DNA of 64,000 nt, from assembly GCF_900241005.1 (NCBI RefSeq), contig NZ_OEST01000001.1, positions 806,001-870,000 of the forward strand. The letters run 5' to 3'. How positions within the stretch are numbered: position 1 is the stretch's first letter; each line of letters opens with the position of its first letter. Position numbers and translations under genes: made by a program. This document shows positions 1 to 10,527 of the stretch, piece after piece. A model generated the notes under the pieces. It searched no databases. It had not been told where the DNA came from and was given only the letters and a program-made list of their open reading frames with translations. This DNA is from Bacteroides cutis. GTDB taxonomy: Bacteria > Bacteroidota > Bacteroidia > Bacteroidales > Bacteroidaceae.

Positions 1-1
1 A

Positions 2-3419
<3,418 letters not shown>

Positions 3420-3461
3420 AGGAAATTTTCCTGCATTTAATATTAAAGTTAACAATAGGGG

Positions 3462-3491
3462 AAGCACGGGCCGGGAGGTTCGTGCTTTTTT
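3462..3491 (+). terminator. Rho-independent terminator after GH97
   Basis: The arms AAGCACG and CGTGCTT enclose a GC-rich loop and are followed by a run of T. It ends the amylase-GH97 transcript, so the next lipoprotein gene probably has its own promoter. Confidence 0.75.
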
Positions 3492-3683
3492 ATACCCGAT
3501 TATTGTCTTTTCTTTTTTTCAGCTATTGAGGAATAGAAAGAATGAAAGAATCTGTCAAGTGGAATTTGAATTTATTAACAAAAAAAATTATCTTCTTCTT
3601 TAGGGATTGAGACTTATAACCTGTTTTATATAAAGGAAACACTGTTATTTAACCTGACACTTCAAACTTAAAATATAAATGCG

Positions 3684-5720
3684 ATGAAGAAATTTCTTTT
3701 ACCACTGTTTTTACTGTTGTTTTTATCAGTAGGTGTATGTTCGTGCCGGCAGCAAGCGAATGAAACTATAAAGGTATATCCAATGTTCTGGACATGGCTG
3801 GACTATCGTCCCGGCATGAATTTCGATTCTATTTGCGGAGTGATGAATGAACTGGGCATGGAAGGTGTTTTGCTGAATGCACCTACGCCCGATGATTACC
3901 GAGTAGCGATACCTATTGCTCATAAACATGACATTGAAGTGTATGCATGGTTGTGGACTATGAATTTGGAACACGACCGTGACCGGATATTGAAAGAACA
4001 TCCTGAATGGTTTAGTGTGAACCGGAATGGAAAAAGTTTGGCCGACACTACAGCTTACGTAGATTATTATAAATTTCTTTGCCCTGCATTGCCTGAAGTA
4101 CGGGAGTTTATCAAAGATAAAATAAAATCCTATTGTGAGGTGGAAGGATTGAATGGGATTGCTATAGACTATCATCGCTTTGTCGATGTGGTACTTCCTA
4201 CTACTTTGTGGCCTCATTATGATATTGTTCAGAATCGTGAATATGCAGCATGGGACTATGGTTATCATCCTGCCATGCTTGAAAAATTCAAGGAGCAATA
4301 TGGCTATGACCCTCGCGAACAAAAAGATCCTTCACTCGATATGAATTGGCGTCAGTTCCGTTGTGATCAGATTACTGAAGTTGCCAATATGATTGCTGGA
4401 GTAGTACATTCTTATGGAAAAATGATGGCTGCCTCGCCGTTTCCGACTCCGAAAATGGCTTCGCGTATGGTACGCCAGGATTGGGGTAAATGGGATCTGG
4501 ATATTGTATTCCCGATGGTTTATCATACATTCTATACCGAAGATGTCAGTTTCATTTCAGACTGTACGGTTGAGAATGTACGAGATAAGAATAAACGTAC
4601 GATCTTGTACTGCGGGATGATGGCAACCGATGGACCGGAAATGTTTGAGTGTATGGATGCTGCTTTGGACAATGGAGCGCAGGGTATTTCCGTTTTTACA
4701 ATAAACGGTTTACGTTCCCCTGAAATAAGGAAACAGTTCAAGACTTATACGGATAGTGTGAAAGCTGTACGTACTACCAATGGCAGATTGATAAAGGTCT
4801 CTCATCCGGCTGTAGCCGATGCTGATCCTTTTAAACATGAGGGTGTCATGAAACGGGTGGAACGACGTATGCAGCAGATTATAGCTGGGACGGCAGGAGA
4901 AGAAGGGCTTGTCCCGTTGGCGTTGGGTGAATATAGATTGAATGATTATTACGATGCGACCAGGCATTATCAGGTAGTGGATAATAATAGTGGAACTGCC
5001 TTTGATGTTACTTTCTATTTCTATGGGGACGTATTGTCTGGATGGGATGTTACGAAGGCAAGGCAGGAGTCAAAGCAATTATGTATAAAAAAGATAAGGT
5101 GTTCCGCTACTCCCGAAGCCGATATGGTTCCTTCCTTACTGGATAAAAACAATATAGAATTTCATCCTATTGATGTGGTCAATTGGAAAGATTTTCCATA
5201 TAAACCGGAAGTCAGTTTCCGTATTGCCCATACCGGTAAATGTATATTACTTCATTATAAAGTGAAAGAAGAGAGTGTACGGGCTATGGCTACCGGAGAT
5301 AACGGTCAGGTATGGGAAGATGCTTGCGTGGAATTCTTTGTATCGCCAATGTCGGATAGTTGTTATTATAATTTAGAATGTAACTGTATCGGCAAGTTGT
5401 TAATTCAGGGTGGTCCTTTAAATAACCGTCCGTTGGCAAGTAAGCAGATATTGAATGCGGTGAAACGCTGGAGTTCGTTGGGGAATAGATCTTTTGAAGA
5501 ACGCGCCGGGGAATGTGATTGGGAACTGGCGCTGGTAATACCTATTTCGACTTTCTTTTTGCATTCATTGGATACACTGGATGGAAAAACGATGAGAGGA
5601 AACTTTTATAAGTGTGGCGATAAATTGCAAACCCCTCATTATCTTTCGTGGAGTTCCATTGGTTTGGAACGTCCCATGTTTCATTGTCCGGATTATTTTG
5701 GGACGCTTTTTTTTGAATAA
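3684..5720 (+). CDS. Lipoprotein with glycosidase-like TIM barrel and CBM9-like domain
   Basis: This 678-aa protein begins with a lipoprotein signal (lipobox around LSVGVCSC, Cys near residue 19-21). Residues about 30-350 read like a GHL10/DUF187-type barrel related to glycoside hydrolases: MFWTWLDYR, the HKHDIEVYAWLW strand, IAIDYHRF and DIVFPMVYH are strand-end motifs typical of such barrels. Residues about 470-678 resemble a family 9 carbohydrate-binding module (VWEDACVEFFVSP, then a DWELALVIP strand). The substrate is unknown. Its place after the amylase and GH97 suggests a role in carbohydrate use, but the terminator and the 264-bp gap make operon membership uncertain. Confidence 0.7.
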   Translation: MKKFLLPLFLLLFLSVGVCSCRQQANETIKVYPMFWTWLDYRPGMNFDSICGVMNELGMEGVLLNAPTPDDYRVAIPIAHKHDIEVYAWLWTMNLEHDRDRILKEHPEWFSVNRNGKSLADTTAYVDYYKFLCPALPEVREFIKDKIKSYCEVEGLNGIAIDYHRFVDVVLPTTLWPHYDIVQNREYAAWDYGYHPAMLEKFKEQYGYDPREQKDPSLDMNWRQFRCDQITEVANMIAGVVHSYGKMMAASPFPTPKMASRMVRQDWGKWDLDIVFPMVYHTFYTEDVSFISDCTVENVRDKNKRTILYCGMMATDGPEMFECMDAALDNGAQGISVFTINGLRSPEIRKQFKTYTDSVKAVRTTNGRLIKVSHPAVADADPFKHEGVMKRVERRMQQIIAGTAGEEGLVPLALGEYRLNDYYDATRHYQVVDNNSGTAFDVTFYFYGDVLSGWDVTKARQESKQLCIKKIRCSATPEADMVPSLLDKNNIEFHPIDVVNWKDFPYKPEVSFRIAHTGKCILLHYKVKEESVRAMATGDNGQVWEDACVEFFVSPMSDSCYYNLECNCIGKLLIQGGPLNNRPLASKQILNAVKRWSSLGNRSFEERAGECDWELALVIPISTFFLHSLDTLDGKTMRGNFYKCGDKLQTPHYLSWSSIGLERPMFHCPDYFGTLFFE

Positions 5721-5789
5721 TTCAGAGAGAATAGTTTTTCGTGGTATGACTTATTCAGCTGATTGCAGCGGAATTATGTGTTTTTTTCA

Positions 5790-5797
5790 TACCTTTG
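5790..5797 (+). promoter_or_regulatory. Bacteroides -7 box (TACCTTTG) for prfB
   Basis: TACCTTTG matches the Bacteroides sigma-ABfr -7 consensus TAnnTTTG and lies 32 bp before the prfB ATG. A TTG at 5763-5765 is a possible, slightly distant -33 element. Confidence 0.6.
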
Positions 5798-5828
5798 CGC
5801 TCCAAAAGATAGAATTTGAAGAAAGTAT

Positions 5829-6944
5829 ATGATTACCATTGAACAACTGAAAGATATCAAGGAGCGTACCGAAGCGTTGAATCGCTATCTGGACATCGAA
5901 GGAAAGAAAATTCAAGTCGAAGAAGAGCAGTTGCGTACTCAGGCACCCGGCTTTTGGGATGACCAGAAGAGTGCTGAAGCCCAAATGAAGAAGGTGAAAG
6001 GTTTGCAGCAATGGATTTCCGGTTACAATGAAGTCAAGACCATGGCGGATGAACTGCAACTTGCGTTTGATTTCTATAAGGATGAATTGGTGACGGAAGA
6101 AGAGGTGGACGAGGCTTATGCAAAAGCATCTACTGCTGTAGAGGCTCTAGAACTTAAGAATATGCTTCGTGAAGAAGCTGATCAGATGGATTGTGTGTTG
6201 AAGATCAATTCCGGTGCCGGTGGTACAGAAAGCCAGGACTGGGCAAGCATGTTGATGCGGATGTATGTGCGCTATGCCGAAACTCACGGATACAAAGCAA
6301 CCATTTCCAACTTGCAAGAAGGTGATGAAGCCGGTATAAAGACTTGTACCATTGAGATTGCCGGAGATTATGCTTATGGTTATTTGAAAGGTGAAAACGG
6401 TGTGCATCGTTTGGTACGTGTGTCTCCTTATAATGCACAGGGTAAACGCATGACTTCTTTTGCTTCTGTTTTCGTGACTCCGCTGGTGGATGATACGATT
6501 GAAGTAAACATCAACGTAGCCAATATCTCATGGGATACTTTTCGTTCCAGTGGAGCCGGTGGACAGAACGTTAATAAGGTTGAGTCCGGTGTTCGTTTGC
6601 GCTATCAGTTCAAAGACCCTTATACCGGTGAAGAGGAGGAAATTCTGATTGAAAATACCGAGACGCGTGACCAGCCTAAAAATCGAGAAAATGCAATGCG
6701 CCAGTTGCGTTCTATCTTATATGATAAAGAACTCCAGCACCGTATGGCAGAGCAGGCGAAGATAGAAGCTGGTAAAAAGAAAATCGAATGGGGTTCACAG
6801 ATACGTAGCTACGTATTTGATGACCGTCGTGTGAAAGATCATCGTACCAATTTCCAGACTTCGGATGTGAATGGAGTAATGGACGGGAAGATTGATGGCT
6901 TTGTCAAAGCTTATCTGATGGAGTTTGCCGGAAATGGCGAATAA
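5829..6944 (+). CDS. prfB: Peptide chain release factor 2
   Basis: Class I release factor of 371 aa, the usual RF2 length. The GGQ motif (GAGGQNVNK) that triggers peptidyl-tRNA hydrolysis is present, and the stop-codon-recognition loop reads SPY where E. coli RF2 has SPF. The N-terminal helical domain aligns by eye with E. coli RF2. At the place of the well-known autoregulatory +1 frameshift (TAT CTT TGA C in E. coli) this gene reads TAT CTG GAC at 5886-5894, so it is translated in one frame without recoding. It is a monocistronic housekeeping gene between its own -7 box and a terminator. Confidence 0.97.
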   Translation: MITIEQLKDIKERTEALNRYLDIEGKKIQVEEEQLRTQAPGFWDDQKSAEAQMKKVKGLQQWISGYNEVKTMADELQLAFDFYKDELVTEEEVDEAYAKASTAVEALELKNMLREEADQMDCVLKINSGAGGTESQDWASMLMRMYVRYAETHGYKATISNLQEGDEAGIKTCTIEIAGDYAYGYLKGENGVHRLVRVSPYNAQGKRMTSFASVFVTPLVDDTIEVNINVANISWDTFRSSGAGGQNVNKVESGVRLRYQFKDPYTGEEEEILIENTETRDQPKNRENAMRQLRSILYDKELQHRMAEQAKIEAGKKKIEWGSQIRSYVFDDRRVKDHRTNFQTSDVNGVMDGKIDGFVKAYLMEFAGNGE

Positions 6945-6963
6945 ATAATCATCTTATAAATAT

Positions 6964-7007
6964 ATCCTCGGGAGATACCTGTTTTTCTTCCGGGGATTTT
7001 TTCTTTT
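6964..7007 (+). terminator. Terminator after prfB
   Basis: A 12-bp stem including G-U pairs (6964-6975 with 6986-6997) is followed directly by TTTTTTCTTTT. Confidence 0.8.
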
Positions 7008-7078
7008 CGAAATACTTGGAAACTTCCTGAATTTCCTTTTACTTTGTTTGTCGTTGAACTTTAAACTATAAAAATACC

Positions 7079-7216
7079 ATGGGAAAGAGTAAAAAGAAAG
7101 TAATGCACAGCCGTAAAGAGGAGCAACAAGCAAAGAAAGTTTTATTGATTATTGGAATTGCTGCTTTGATATTAGTATTTGCTATGTTAATAGGATATTC
7201 CTTCTTAGGCAAATAA
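7079..7216 (+). CDS. 45-aa single-span membrane protein, unknown function
   Basis: A short ORF starting at ATG 7079 encodes MGKSKKKVMHSRKEEQQ, a strongly basic N-terminus, then one hydrophobic helix (about residues 21-40) and the C-terminus SFLGK. It ends 9 bp before the CYTH gene, which suggests cotranscription. Basic residues before a single helix predict an N-in small inner-membrane protein. I do not recognise a family. Support comes from the clean fit into the gap and the codon use; homologues would be decisive. Confidence 0.6.
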   Translation: MGKSKKKVMHSRKEEQQAKKVLLIIGIAALILVFAMLIGYSFLGK

Positions 7217-7225
7217 AAACATTTT

Positions 7226-7696
7226 ATGTCTCAGGAAATAGAGAGGAAGTTTCTAATAAAAGGAGAATATAAATCACAAGTTTATTCCCAAAGTCGTATT
7301 GTGCAGGGTTATATCTGTAGTGCACGGGGGAGGACTGTACGGATACGTATCCGTGACGGAAAGGGATATCTGACTATTAAGGGAGCATCCAATGCTTCGG
7401 GTACCAGCCGCTATGAATGGGAAAGGGAAATTCCTCTCAATGAGGCGGAAGAATTGATGAAGATATGTGAGCCGGGAGTGATTGATAAAACACGTTATCT
7501 GGTGCGTAGTGGTAAACATGTTTTTGAGATAGATGAGTTCTATGGAGAGAACGAGGGACTTGTTGTCGCTGAGGTAGAGCTCGCTTCAGAAGATGAGGCT
7601 TTTGAAAAGCCCGGTTTCATAGGGCAGGAAGTAACGGGGGATATTCGTTACTACAATTCGCAACTAATGTTACACCCTTATAAAAGTTGGCTGTAA
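7226..7696 (+). CDS. CYTH domain protein (triphosphate tunnel metalloenzyme)
   Basis: The 156-aa protein begins with the CYTH signature ExExK (EIERKFLI, residues 4-11). The basic strands RTVRIRIRDGKGYLTIKG and the acidic EIDEF and VAEVELA strands form the metal-binding tunnel. The length fits the compact bacterial branch that includes ClTTM/NE1496-type tripolyphosphatases. Members cleave or cyclise triphosphate substrates in the cytoplasm; tripolyphosphatase is more likely than adenylate cyclase, but the sequence does not decide. It is probably cotranscribed with the preceding 45-aa membrane protein gene and ends at a shared bidirectional terminator. Confidence 0.88.
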   Translation: MSQEIERKFLIKGEYKSQVYSQSRIVQGYICSARGRTVRIRIRDGKGYLTIKGASNASGTSRYEWEREIPLNEAEELMKICEPGVIDKTRYLVRSGKHVFEIDEFYGENEGLVVAEVELASEDEAFEKPGFIGQEVTGDIRYYNSQLMLHPYKSWL

Positions 7697-7700
7697 GAGG

Positions 7701-7747
7701 TTAACAAAAAGGCCGGAACATAAAATATGTTCCGGCCTTTTTGTTAA
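7701..7747. terminator. Bidirectional terminator between CYTH and OmpA genes
   Basis: A perfect 22-bp inverted repeat (7701-7722 and 7726-7747) has a GC core GGCCGGAAC flanked by A and T runs, so it can terminate in both directions between the converging genes. Confidence 0.9.
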
Positions 7748-7771
7748 TTGTGAATATTTCTATTTTAGTTA

Positions 7772-8935
7772 TTAATCTTCGTTGATTGTACAGATGCTGA
7801 CGCGGTTCCAATCTGGTTCTTCAAACATGTTACCTACACCTTGACCTTCTGCAGTGATACGGTTGGCAGCGATTTTATATCTGTTGATAAGCATGTTTTT
7901 GACAGATTCTGCACGTTGTTTTGCAATACGAGCATTTACATCAGCGTTACCTTCTGGAGAAGCATAACCCTTGATAGATACGGTAGCTTTGTTATGGTGC
8001 TTCAGGTAAGTAGCGATACGTTCAACGTTAGGAGTCTGAGAAGATTCTACTGCAGTACCACCTTGACGGAAAGTAACTACTGATTCCAATGTTTTCTTGT
8101 TGATGGTATTTGTTTCAGTAATTACTTTCGGAGCTTGGTTTTTACAGTCATTTAAAGCTTGTTCCAAGCTGGCAGCTTTTTGATTGACATCATTCAATGC
8201 ATTCTTCAATGCTGCTTCATTCTTATCAGCTTCTTGACGCAAGTTATTGATTTGATTGTTCAGAGCGTCGATTTCAGACTGATTATATGGTTTTACAGTT
8301 GTGAAATAATGTTTACCATTACTGCTCTTGAAGTGGTATTTCAAACCTGCCATAAATTCCCATGCGCCATTGTTGGCATTGAACATAACGTTCTTGGTAC
8401 CTTTTTCATTCATGTCGTAAACCAAAGCCGGTTTGAACGCAATAGTCCATGCCTTTGATTCACCCAAATTGAAATTGAAGTTAAGACCGAATTTACTGGA
8501 CATTGAATTACCATAACCTGCACAGTAGTGCATCCAGCCGATACCTGCTACCGTTTCAACTTCAAATAGTCTCGGCTCACCGTTATAACCACAGAACATA
8601 TTGCTGATATTCAATGTGTTTAACAAACTAAAATTCAAAGCATCGAATGCAGTTTTAGAGTAGGCGCTTTTATTAGTACCTATAACATCGTTCGTATTGA
8701 TATACCCTGTCATTTCCAAACCTAAACCTACTATCGGAGTAAGTTGTTTGTTCAGGCCGATACCCATACCTGCACACATGTTTTTAAAGAATGTTCTGTG
8801 AGCGAGTGGAGTAGTTCCACCAACATTAAATCCTATAGACCAGTTGTCTGTAAATTTGTTTCCTTCTACGGCATTTTGTGCATTAGCGGCTACAACAACC
8901 ATGCACATTAATAAACTTACAATAATCTTTTTCAT
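7772..8935 (-). CDS. OmpA-family outer membrane protein
   Basis: The 387-aa protein has a cleavable signal peptide (ends near ANAQ), an N-terminal eight-strand beta-barrel-like region (about residues 25-210), a coiled-coil linker (about 222-262, NNQINNLRQEADKNEAAL) and a C-terminal OmpA domain. The peptidoglycan-binding signature is visible as ISIKGYASPEGNAD-type sequence (VSIKGYASPEG) followed by NARIAKQRAESVKNML. It should anchor the outer membrane to peptidoglycan and act as a major structural porin-like protein. It is monocistronic, with its own -7 box and the shared terminator. Confidence 0.93.
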   Translation of the reverse strand: MKKIIVSLLMCMVVVAANAQNAVEGNKFTDNWSIGFNVGGTTPLAHRTFFKNMCAGMGIGLNKQLTPIVGLGLEMTGYINTNDVIGTNKSAYSKTAFDALNFSLLNTLNISNMFCGYNGEPRLFEVETVAGIGWMHYCAGYGNSMSSKFGLNFNFNLGESKAWTIAFKPALVYDMNEKGTKNVMFNANNGAWEFMAGLKYHFKSSNGKHYFTTVKPYNQSEIDALNNQINNLRQEADKNEAALKNALNDVNQKAASLEQALNDCKNQAPKVITETNTINKKTLESVVTFRQGGTAVESSQTPNVERIATYLKHHNKATVSIKGYASPEGNADVNARIAKQRAESVKNMLINRYKIAANRITAEGQGVGNMFEEPDWNRVSICTINED

Positions 8936-8964
8936 TTTTTTGTTTGTTTTAAAAATTTGGGGTG

Positions 8965-8972
8965 CAAAAATA
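8965..8972 (-). promoter_or_regulatory. -7 box (TATTTTTG) for the OmpA gene
   Basis: The minus strand reads TATTTTTG, a TAnnTTTG match 29 bp before the ATG. No convincing -33 TTTG was seen. Confidence 0.5.
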
Positions 8973-9055
8973 TATAAATAATCGTATAATGGTCACTTGT
9001 ATCGATAAAATCTGATAAAAAGATTAAATATTCCTACATAATGAACAATATTTGT

Positions 9056-9063
9056 TATATTTG
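9056..9063 (+). promoter_or_regulatory. -7 box (TATATTTG) that decides the start of the DUF4010 gene
   Basis: TATATTTG lies inside the longest version of the ORF (ATG 9041). Transcription would begin near 9070, after that ATG, so the ATG at 9083 is the better start. Confidence 0.55.
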
Positions 9064-9082
9064 TCTTCATGAATCAGAAGAT

Positions 9083-10378
9083 ATGGAAAAGATATACGAA
9101 TACTTACCGGAAGAACTCGTCACATTTATTTTGGTGACTATATTTTCTTTACTGATTGGCCTCTCATTGCGGCGAATCAGTCTGAAACGTGAAGGGGAAA
9201 CCACTCTTTTCGGAACGGATCGTACATTTACTTTTATTGGTATTTTAGGATATCTTCTCTATATTCTTGATCCCGTGGACTATCGTCTTTTTATGGGAGG
9301 AGGAGCCATTCTAGGTTTATTGTTGGCACTGAATTATTATGTCAAGCAGTCTCAATTTCATGTATTCGGGGTTACAACAATCGTTATCGCTCTCATTACA
9401 TATTGTATTGCTCCCATCGTGGCAACACAGCCATCTTGGTTTTATGTTATGGTAATTGTCACTGTTTTGCTTTTTACAGAACTGAAACATACGTTTACCG
9501 AGTTGGCGCAGCGAATGAAGAATGATGAAATGATTACGCTTGCCAAGTTTCTTGCTATTAGTGGTATCATACTTCCGATGTTGCCCAATAAGGATTTGAT
9601 ACCGGGTATTCACTTAACTCCTTATAGTATTTGGTTGGCGACTGTTGTTGTTTCAGGCATTTCTTATTTGTCTTATTTATTAAAAAGATATGTGTTTCGT
9701 GAATCCGGTATTTTGGTTTCGGGCATTGTTGGTGGTCTATATAGTAGTACAGCTACTATATCCGTGTTGGCACGCAAAAGTCGAAAAGTATCTGCTCAGG
9801 AGGCTCCTGAATATGTTGCTGCCATGTTGATGGCAGTCAGTATGATGTTTCTTCGCTTTTTGATTTTGATAGGTATTTTTAGTGTAGATACTTTGCTTTC
9901 TATTTATCCCTATTTACTTATTATGTCTGCGGTAACTGCCGGAATAGCTTGGTTTCTGCATTCTAAGTGGAGACGACCTACTACGGCAGGAGCAGCGGAA
10001 GAGGATGAAGACGGTAGTAATCCGTTGGAATTTAAAGTAGCCCTGATTTTTGCCGTTTTATTTGTTGTATTTACGATTGCCACACATTATACATTAATAT
10101 ATGCCGGTAGGGGAGGATTGACGTTGTTGTCTTTCGTTTCCGGTATCAGTGATATCACGCCCTTTATTTTGAACTTACTGCAAGGTACAAATAATGTGGC
10201 TGTTTCCGTAATAACCGCTTGCAGCATGCAGGCAATCGTTAGTAATATTGTTGTAAACATGTGCTATGCATTCTTTTTTTCAGGTAGCCAGAGTCCTTTG
10301 CGTAGATGGATATTACGTGGATTTGGTTGTGTGATAGCGATGAATATTTTTCTGTTACTTTTCTTTTATTTCTTATAA
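9083..10378 (+). CDS. MgtC/SapB-DUF4010 family membrane protein
   Basis: A polytopic inner-membrane protein of 431 aa if started at ATG 9083; the frame also offers ATG 9041, but a -7 box lies between the two. The N-terminal part (about residues 5-135) resembles the MgtC/SapB fold: an FLLVTIFSLLIGLSLRR-like start with GTDRTFTFIGILGYLL. The rest is DUF4010-like, with many hydrophobic helices, the motif SGIVGGLYSSTATISVLARKS and the segment SGISDITPFILNLLQG. An acidic stretch (AAEEDEDG) sits in a loop. The family's transport or regulatory function is unknown. The gene stands alone, divergent from ompA. Confidence 0.8.
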   Translation: MEKIYEYLPEELVTFILVTIFSLLIGLSLRRISLKREGETTLFGTDRTFTFIGILGYLLYILDPVDYRLFMGGGAILGLLLALNYYVKQSQFHVFGVTTIVIALITYCIAPIVATQPSWFYVMVIVTVLLFTELKHTFTELAQRMKNDEMITLAKFLAISGIILPMLPNKDLIPGIHLTPYSIWLATVVVSGISYLSYLLKRYVFRESGILVSGIVGGLYSSTATISVLARKSRKVSAQEAPEYVAAMLMAVSMMFLRFLILIGIFSVDTLLSIYPYLLIMSAVTAGIAWFLHSKWRRPTTAGAAEEDEDGSNPLEFKVALIFAVLFVVFTIATHYTLIYAGRGGLTLLSFVSGISDITPFILNLLQGTNNVAVSVITACSMQAIVSNIVVNMCYAFFFSGSQSPLRRWILRGFGCVIAMNIFLLLFFYFL

Positions 10379-10435
10379 AAAGGTACTCTTTTGCTTTTTT
10401 AACTCCGAAATTCTCGTAATCCTTATAAAATACGA

Positions 10436-10443
10436 TACTTTTG
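10436..10443 (+). promoter_or_regulatory. -7 box (TACTTTTG) for the OMP barrel gene
   Basis: TACTTTTG matches TAnnTTTG and leaves an 84-bp leader before ATG 10528. No clear -33 element was seen. Confidence 0.5.
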
Positions 10444-10527
10444 TCGAATTATTGTAACAAAATAGACATATCAATCGTCTAATACAAGAACAATAAACAG
10501 GAATAGTCATTAAAATGAGAAAACACA

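Noticed and set aside
3726..4322. 198-aa minus-strand frame opposite the lipoprotein gene
   Set aside because: Antisense shadow of the coding frame at 3684-5720; no start context or recognisable domains.
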